A DNA stretch of 8,347 bases, from the NCBI GenBank assembly GCA_947303105.1, contig CAMYXQ010000035.1, positions 1 to 8,347 on the forward strand, given 5' to 3'. Below the pieces are notes generated by a model. It saw only the letters and a list, made by a program, of their open reading frames with translations. It did no database searches and had not been told where the DNA came from. The stretch's first letter is position 1. Each line of letters opens with the position of its first letter. The stretch is from an uncultured Caryophanales bacterium. Its GTDB lineage: Bacteria; Bacillota_I; Bacilli_A; RFN20; CAG-826. The position numbers and the translations under genes are program-made. This document shows, piece by piece, positions 3,951 to 8,347 of this stretch.

Positions 3951-6095
3951 ATGAAAAGAGAGAAACTCTCGGGGATGAAAGAAAAGGTTAAGGAACGCCA
4001 AATCGAAAACCCCCGTCACTTCTTAGCGGCCTTGCTTTTCGGTGCATATTTGGTTGTCACCGGCTTTTTCATGGAAGGGGTGGCGGTCCTCGACCCGGGC
4101 GTGACCAACACTTTGAGTGATTTAGAATTCTATCTGTTCTTCGTGGCCAGCATTGCTTTGGCCGCCGCTTTGTTCTTCGTTTCCAAAAAGTATTTTGGGG
4201 TGCGATTCAGTTGGCCTTGGTTTGCGTTCCTTTTGACCCTCACTGTTATCGACGCGGTGGCGTTGATCTGTTTCCCCGATCACATTGAGTCAACCACTTC
4301 GTTGGGTTCTCCGGGAACGCTTCTCGTTCTCGATATGACGAACGCCATGCGCGTCCGCTTCTTCTTCTGGTGGGTCGCCGCGGCCGTTGGCATTTATGTC
4401 TTCATGGTGGTCGCCCCAAAACTATTCTATGGCCACCGCAGCTTTGATTTCTTTGTCGCGGCCGGTATGTGGGTCGGCGTTGGTTTGATATTGGTTTCTT
4501 ATTTCACTGATGCCGAAATTTACAAAACGATTTTCACTGTGTCCCCCGAAAACGCCACAGATGTGCTTAGAAATTACCGTCCATCATCGATTTGCAACAA
4601 TAACAACACATTCGGTTTTGCGGTTTTCTTCAGTCTGATGTGTACCCTATATCTCCACTCAAGACGCCGGGGTGTTTACCATTTTGTCATCGCTCTTTAT
4701 CTGATGCTTTCGATGATATTGACGGGGTCGAAGACTTGTATAGCGTTGGCCACCATGGTCAGCATTATTTATGTCGTCTGGGCATCAATAACCGGATGGA
4801 AAAAACGCCGGAAGACATGTCTGGCGCTAATCATAAGCGTGGCGTGCGTGTTGGCTATTTTGATCGGCTTGTATTTCTTGCCCGTTCCGGCTTTAAAACC
4901 GCTCCAGGACGTGATTCACGAATCCCTGAAGATGATGGCGGGTGGCGCCGACTCCGGTTTTACCGGACGCTCGGCGATTTGGGAAGCTTTGTGGGCTCAG
5001 CTTAAATCAAATTGGAAGTTTCTGGCTTTCGGAACCGGAGACCGCGTCTGGGAGTTGTTCGTCGGCCTTTACGAATATCGTTATCCAGACGGCTGTTCTC
5101 ACAATGGCTTCCTAATGGTTTTGGGTCGATTCGGTTTTGTTGGCTTGTTGGCTTATGCCGCGTTGATTGCTTATTTGGTCTACTCAATTTTCCGCGGAGT
5201 TACCAAATACAAACAAAAGTGGCTCCTTTGCTTATTCTTTATCCTCCTGGGCTTCTTGGCTCACGGGATGTGGGAAGATACCTGTTTGTTGGATTTCCGT
5301 CTCAAGGGAATCATGATGCTGGGTTTGATCGGCATTCCGCCGCTTATGGCAAAACATCAATTCGAATCGCAAAAAGAAGCGGTTGCTGATGAGGAAAAGG
5401 CTGCCATTGAAACAACCAACGAAACTAAAGTTTCGTTTAGCCCTGTCGATGTGTTGAGAATCGCTTTCTTCGCCGCGACCCCGTTATTTGTTTTCTTCGT
5501 TGGCTGCGCCCCGTTGATCCAATCGATCTTCGGTTCTTGCTCCTTCGCGAACGGGAATAGTCTCGGGGTTTTCACCGCCACCTATTTGGCGATGCCTTTG
5601 CTCCTTGCTTTAGCAAAGGTATACAAGGATCGCGGACGCAAGAGTGTTTGGATCTCCATTTTGGCCACATCCGGAGCCGTTGCGCTCGCCGGAATCGTGG
5701 TTGCGTTTGTCGCCCCCTCGCTCGTGTTCACGATTATCTATGCGGCGCTTATGGCGGCAGGCATTGTGTTGGCTTTAATCTTCACAAAAGGCGCTCTATT
5801 CAACAAAGAGGCATTGTTTGTTCTTGTTTTATTCGTGTTATTAGGGCTTGTGTTCGTTGCGATCGGACATGGTGTTGGATTCACCGGCGTAGTCGCCGCG
5901 GACAACCGGATGGCCTTGGTGGCGTTCTGGGTGCTATTCGCCGTCGTCTATTTCTGTGCGACCCTCATTCCGTTCAAAAATGACTTAAGCCTTAGGTGTT
6001 TTGCGCGCCCGCTCCAAGAGCTAGAAACCAAATATCTGATTTGGTCCAAAAAACGGTTGGACAAAGCCAACCGCATCATTGAACAAAATCTTTGA
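3951..6095 (+). CDS. O-antigen ligase/polymerase-like polytopic membrane protein
   Basis: About 714 residues (numbered here from the TTG at 3936, five residues earlier) with roughly 18 hydrophobic segments. The first ~470 residues match the O-antigen ligase/Wzy superfamily, which joins or polymerises undecaprenyl-linked glycans at the outer face of the membrane. The motifs are NYRPSSICNNNNTFG (213-227), LTGSKTCIALA (262-272), a large extracytoplasmic loop with GFTGRSAIW (341-349) and AFGTGD (364-369), and CSHNGFLMVLGRFGFVG (387-403) with the key histidine H389. A charged, probably cytoplasmic linker (about 472-500) leads to a second block of about six membrane segments (507-680) that I cannot assign; its tail (681-719) is basic. 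The start is unsure: no ribosome binding site fits TTG 3936, ATG 3951 or ATG 3975. I prefer 3951 because the hairpin covers 3936. No other polysaccharide genes lie nearby. The substrate is unknown; a capsule, teichuronic-type or other cell-wall glycan is possible. Confidence 0.85.
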   Translation: MKREKLSGMKEKVKERQIENPRHFLAALLFGAYLVVTGFFMEGVAVLDPGVTNTLSDLEFYLFFVASIALAAALFFVSKKYFGVRFSWPWFAFLLTLTVIDAVALICFPDHIESTTSLGSPGTLLVLDMTNAMRVRFFFWWVAAAVGIYVFMVVAPKLFYGHRSFDFFVAAGMWVGVGLILVSYFTDAEIYKTIFTVSPENATDVLRNYRPSSICNNNNTFGFAVFFSLMCTLYLHSRRRGVYHFVIALYLMLSMILTGSKTCIALATMVSIIYVVWASITGWKKRRKTCLALIISVACVLAILIGLYFLPVPALKPLQDVIHESLKMMAGGADSGFTGRSAIWEALWAQLKSNWKFLAFGTGDRVWELFVGLYEYRYPDGCSHNGFLMVLGRFGFVGLLAYAALIAYLVYSIFRGVTKYKQKWLLCLFFILLGFLAHGMWEDTCLLDFRLKGIMMLGLIGIPPLMAKHQFESQKEAVADEEKAAIETTNETKVSFSPVDVLRIAFFAATPLFVFFVGCAPLIQSIFGSCSFANGNSLGVFTATYLAMPLLLALAKVYKDRGRKSVWISILATSGAVALAGIVVAFVAPSLVFTIIYAALMAAGIVLALIFTKGALFNKEALFVLVLFVLLGLVFVAIGHGVGFTGVVAADNRMALVAFWVLFAVVYFCATLIPFKNDLSLRCFARPLQELETKYLIWSKKRLDKANRIIEQNL
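6048..6073 (-). terminator. Terminator of the rnmV-rsmA-ispE cluster, inside the facing gene
   Basis: CGGTTGG (6054-6060) and CCAACCG (6067-6073) form a perfect 7-bp GC-rich stem with a 6-base loop. Read leftwards it is followed directly by six Ts (6053-6048), a textbook intrinsic terminator. It begins 23 bases beyond the ispE stop codon and lies wholly within the last 16 codons of the membrane-protein gene. Read rightwards there is no T-run, so it should act only on ispE transcripts. Confidence 0.87.
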
Positions 6096-6974
6096 TTATT
6101 CTTTGATTGTCGTTTTCCCTAGATAAACGTCGTAGCCGCGGTCAATTAATTTGGCCTCGGCTTTTTGAATCGCCGCTTTATCCGTAGACAAAGCGAAGCA
6201 GGCGGACCCGCTCCCGGTCATCGCGGCCAGCGGGAATCCCATCCGTTTGAGTTCCGCAACAACGGCCACCAACTCAGGATAAAGGGCGCAAGCGGGCGCA
6301 TAGAGGTCGTTCCGCATTGCATTGGCTAGAGCCAAATCGTCGCCTTTCTCCAAGGCCTCCACCACCGCATCGGCGGTGTTTTCCTGCGGTTCGTGTTTGT
6401 CGGATTCGACGAAAACGTCGGCGGTTTTAAGTCCGCGTTCGGGGCGGATTGCCAAGCAATAATATTCGTGATCCGGGTGAATTTCCGTAAGGATCTCTCC
6501 GATGCCTTGAACGCGAGCCGGCTTCAAACGAATAAAGAATGGCACGTCGGCGCCGAGGGTAAGGCCGATTGCTTCCAATGTTTCTTGGCTCGCACCCAAA
6601 TTCAAAAGCTGGTTGATCGCTTTCATCACAACGGCAGCGTTGCTCGAGCCGCCACCCAGCCCGGCGGCGAAGGGAATTTCTTTGTGAATGGAAATGGAGA
6701 ATTGTTCTTTGAAACCGAAGTGGTTCCGCATGGCTTCCACCGCGCGAGTGCAGAGGTTGTCGCGGTGGTTTTTCATTAACGTCGCATCGTCACAGACGAT
6801 TTTCGTATGATCGGCGCGGGGCGCGATGGCAACTTCAATGACATCGTGAATGGAAAACGGCAAAACAACCATGTCGAGGTTGTGGTAAGCGTCTTCTCGC
6901 CGCCCATCCAAATGGAGGGAGACGTTGATTTTCGCGTAGGACTTTAAGATGAGTCTGCGTGGACGGAATAGCAT
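6096..6974 (-). CDS. ispE: 4-diphosphocytidyl-2-C-methyl-D-erythritol kinase IspE
   Basis: IspE is a cytosolic GHMP-superfamily kinase. It phosphorylates the 2-hydroxyl of CDP-methylerythritol in the MEP pathway of isoprenoid precursor synthesis. The 292-residue protein has the family's usual length and motifs: KSYAKINVSLHL (11-22) with catalytic K15; REDAYHNLDMV (26-36, where most relatives have DGYHEL); the glycine-rich ATP loop PFAAGLGGGSSNAA (101-114); GADVPFF (141-147) with catalytic D143; and MTGSGSACFA (252-261). The start is the first ATG after an in-frame TAG at 6990-6992; no good ribosome binding site precedes it, and a small hairpin does. It is the last gene of rnmV-rsmA-ispE, 54 bases after rsmA. 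Its presence indicates a MEP rather than mevalonate route. Its stop codon directly abuts that of the convergent membrane-protein gene. Confidence 0.96.
   Translation of the reverse strand: MLFRPRRLILKSYAKINVSLHLDGRREDAYHNLDMVVLPFSIHDVIEVAIAPRADHTKIVCDDATLMKNHRDNLCTRAVEAMRNHFGFKEQFSISIHKEIPFAAGLGGGSSNAAVVMKAINQLLNLGASQETLEAIGLTLGADVPFFIRLKPARVQGIGEILTEIHPDHEYYCLAIRPERGLKTADVFVESDKHEPQENTADAVVEALEKGDDLALANAMRNDLYAPACALYPELVAVVAELKRMGFPLAAMTGSGSACFALSTDKAAIQKAEAKLIDRGYDVYLGKTTIKE
6135..6166 (+). terminator. Terminator of the O-antigen ligase-like gene, inside ispE
   Basis: GCCGCGGTC (6135-6143) pairs with GGCCTCGGC (6153-6161) through eight pairs, including one T-G wobble, with a single C/T mismatch in the middle. 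The loop is 9 bases and five Ts follow (6162-6166). It lies 40 bases after the membrane-protein stop and within the final codons of the opposite-strand ispE. Read leftwards there is no T-run beside it, so it should act only on rightward transcripts. The imperfect stem makes it less certain than the terminator at 6048-6073. Confidence 0.7.
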
Positions 6975-6976
6975 AA

Positions 6977-6998
6977 AGCGAGAATCATTCTACTCGCT
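6977..6998 (-). repeat. Inverted repeat just upstream of ispE
   Basis: AGCGAG (6977-6982) and CTCGCT (6993-6998) form a perfect 6-bp stem around a 10-base loop, ending three bases before the ispE ATG. A competing pairing, AGAAT/ATTCT (6981-6985 with 6987-6991), overlaps it, so two exclusive folds are possible. Read leftwards it is followed by TTTATG, too short for a good terminator. It occupies the place where a ribosome binding site would be expected and could modulate ispE translation relative to rsmA. This is inference only. Confidence 0.35.
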
Positions 6999-7028
6999 AT
7001 TTCGGAGGTTTCAACAAAGTTGGGTCCT

Positions 7029-7835
7029 TTATTTCTTAACCACGCCAAATAGAGCGACGAACTCTTCGACAGAGATTGATTCGGGGCGGGTTTCCGGGCG
7101 AATCCCCGCCTGGGCGAGGGCTTCTTTCGCCAAATCGGGATCCTTGAGATAGGATGAGAGGTTATTAAGGATCGTTTTCCTCCGATGGAGGAAAAGTTGC
7201 GACACGAATACGTAGATTCGCTTAGTTTTTTCGCGATCAACCCCGGCATTGAAGGTGAAAGAAAACACCACCGAATCAACGTGAGGCGCCGGAACGAAAG
7301 CGGACCTCGGAACCGCGAGCTCTTTTTTGGCTATGCCAAGATATTTCATCAAAATGGGCAACGGCCCATAGTCTTCAGAACCTTGTTTGGCAACTAGACG
7401 CGCAAAGGCTTCTTTTTGGACCATGAATACGGCGCGTGAACATCTAGGCGCATCTAAGAGCGCGTGCTCAATCAAAGACGACGTGATGTAATAAGGCAAG
7501 TTGCCGATAATCTTCTCATAAGAAGACAAATCGTGTTTGATTGCGTTTCCTTTGATGGGATGGATCTGTTTGTTGCCTTCAAAGTCCCCCGATAATTTGG
7601 TGATCAACGCCTCGTCAATGTCCACAAGGTCGGCTTCATTGGGATAATCGGCGATGAAAACCGATAAAGAGCCAGCCCCGGGGCCGATTTCCAAAATGCG
7701 TTCGCCGGGTTGGATTTGGAGGGCGTTTACCGTTGCTTCGGCAACTTGCGGATCAATCAAAAAATTCTGGCCGACTTCCTTTTTGGCAAGCAATTTGTAT
7801 TCTTTCACTTTTTCGAAGAAGGCGACTTTATTCAT
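7029..7835 (-). CDS. rsmA: 16S rRNA (adenine1518-N6/adenine1519-N6)-dimethyltransferase RsmA
   Basis: RsmA (KsgA) uses S-adenosylmethionine to dimethylate two adjacent adenines in the 3'-terminal hairpin of 16S rRNA during late small-subunit assembly. I choose the ATG at 7835 (268 residues, MNKVAFFEK) over the one at 7844 because GGAGG (7845-7849) lies 9 bases before the former and directly touches the latter. In this numbering, KKEVGQNFLID (18-28) starts the SAM site, ILEIGPGAGSLS (47-58) is motif I, LVDIDEALI (70-78) holds the ribose-binding acid, and GNLPYYITS (111-119) is the catalytic NLPY motif. VQKEAFARL (139-147), RRKTILNNL (218-226) and RPESISVEEF (250-259) complete the family pattern. 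GNAIKHD (96-102) has Asn97 where an Asp usually contacts the adenine of SAM. The gene overlaps the rnmV stop by 8 bases. Confidence 0.97.
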   Translation of the reverse strand: MNKVAFFEKVKEYKLLAKKEVGQNFLIDPQVAEATVNALQIQPGERILEIGPGAGSLSVFIADYPNEADLVDIDEALITKLSGDFEGNKQIHPIKGNAIKHDLSSYEKIIGNLPYYITSSLIEHALLDAPRCSRAVFMVQKEAFARLVAKQGSEDYGPLPILMKYLGIAKKELAVPRSAFVPAPHVDSVVFSFTFNAGVDREKTKRIYVFVSQLFLHRRKTILNNLSSYLKDPDLAKEALAQAGIRPETRPESISVEEFVALFGVVKK

Positions 7836-8347
7836 GGATGGCATCCTCCAATTGGGCGCGGGTCAGCCCAAGTGCGTTCGCCCGCTTCAAGAACGTTTTG
7901 GCGTTTGTTGGCCCCAAATGAAGCGCGGTTGAAACGCGGTTCCGCAAAGCGGCGCTGTTTTCGCCACCCATCAGGCCAAGTTCATAAAGGTCAGAAGCTT
8001 TGATTTGGGTCCCGGGGCGCGGGGAGTTAGACACAATGTTTTCCAAGGCTTCCAAGATGGTTTGTTTATCGGTTTCCGCAATCCCAACTTTCTTGCCGCG
8101 AATGGCTTTTTCTTTTGGAACAAAAGCGTGCTTGGCGGTTGGTATGCGGTTGCTAACGGTGTCGCGGATGCGTTTCCCCGGCGCGTCTGGGTCGGTAAGA
8201 ATGATAATGTCGCGGGTGGTTGATAGGGCAGTTAAATAATCAAGCGTTTCTTCAGAAACGGCCGATCCGTTCGTCGTGACGAAATCGGCGTCGATGAATG
8301 AGGAAAGAAAATCGACATCCGTTTTGCCTTCAACGACAATCACGGCG
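7828..8347 (-). CDS. rnmV: Ribonuclease M5 (5' end beyond the window)
   Basis: Ribonuclease M5 is a Toprim-domain endonuclease that trims 5S rRNA precursor to its mature form, found mainly in low-G+C Gram-positive bacteria. The visible ~172 residues begin in the middle of the first Toprim strand. IVVEGKTDVDFL contains the conserved glutamate, ILTDPDAPGKRIRD the DxD metal site, and KVGIAETDKQTILEAL the M5-specific segment, where relatives often have GVEHA. The C-terminal part (DLYELGLMGGENSAALRNR, then LGPTNAKTFLKRANALGLTR) matches the M5 C-terminal domain that binds the 5S precursor. A GTG at 8343 could be read as a start, but it encodes the first valine of the usual VIVVEG core and the frame stays open to the window edge. 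The true start is probably a few codons further right. Its stop overlaps rsmA. Confidence 0.93.
   Translation of the reverse strand, partial: AVIVVEGKTDVDFLSSFIDADFVTTNGSAVSEETLDYLTALSTTRDIIILTDPDAPGKRIRDTVSNRIPTAKHAFVPKEKAIRGKKVGIAETDKQTILEALENIVSNSPRPGTQIKASDLYELGLMGGENSAALRNRVSTALHLGPTNAKTFLKRANALGLTRAQLEDAIHE
7845..7850 (-). promoter_or_regulatory. Ribosome binding site that decides the rsmA start
   Basis: TGGAGG on the - strand lies within the last codons of rnmV. It is 9 bases from the ATG at 7835 but touches the ATG at 7844, so initiation at 7835 is favoured. Its position inside rnmV suggests the two genes are translated from one mRNA. Confidence 0.7.

Noticed and set aside
5002..5389. 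Overlapping open frames on both strands within the membrane-protein gene
   Set aside because: They lie inside a gene with clear family motifs, lack ribosome binding sites and encode no recognisable protein.
6977..6998. Terminator or riboswitch between rsmA and ispE
   Set aside because: The 6-bp stem and three Ts are too weak for a terminator, and the 54-base gap is too small for a known riboswitch.
8341..8343. GTG at 8343 as the rnmV start codon
   Set aside because: It encodes a valine inside the conserved first Toprim strand, no ribosome binding site can be seen, and the frame is open to the window edge.

Overview
The window looks like chromosome of a low-to-moderate G+C Gram-positive bacterium (Bacillota, possibly an Erysipelotrichia- or Mollicutes-like gut lineage). 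The evidence is a ribonuclease M5 gene followed by rsmA and ispE on the same strand, an order typical of Firmicutes, plus AAGGAGG-type ribosome binding sites and many intrinsic terminators. Ordinary stop usage (TGA ends ruvX and the membrane-protein gene) argues against the mycoplasma genetic code. The genus cannot be named from sequence alone. No mobile element, CRISPR array, rRNA or tRNA gene was seen.

Layout, left to right. Bases 1-128 are AT-rich and hold no recognisable gene. A hairpin terminator (129-165) closes a leftward gene (168-1616) for a 482-residue PIN-domain protein with two long Pro/Lys/Ala/Glu-rich linkers and an unrecognised middle domain. A 147-base divergent gap separates it from a rightward gene (1764-2366) for a small P-loop kinase-like ATPase. 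That gene runs tail-to-tail into a leftward pair, ruvX-mutY (3804 to 2363), whose reading frames overlap by 4 bases. A second divergent gap (3805-3950) leads to a rightward gene (about 3951-6095) for a large polytopic membrane protein of the O-antigen ligase/polymerase superfamily. It ends exactly where the leftward cluster rnmV-rsmA-ispE (8347 to 6096) ends.

Functions. mutY (removal of adenine opposite 8-oxoguanine) and ruvX (YqgF, a Holliday-junction-resolvase-like or rRNA-processing nuclease) form a compact DNA/RNA maintenance operon. rnmV (5S rRNA maturation), rsmA (16S rRNA dimethylation) and ispE (a kinase of the MEP isoprenoid pathway) form a conserved housekeeping cluster. The membrane protein probably acts on surface polysaccharide, but it is not inside a polysaccharide gene cluster here. 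The PIN protein and the P-loop ATPase are the least understood genes.

The most distinctive feature is how convergent genes end. Their stop codons abut or overlap, and their intrinsic terminators are written into the coding sequence of the facing gene: the P-loop ATPase terminator lies in mutY, the membrane-protein terminator in ispE, and the ispE-cluster terminator in the membrane-protein gene. I did not find a convincing new multi-gene system. Most of the window is conserved housekeeping DNA.
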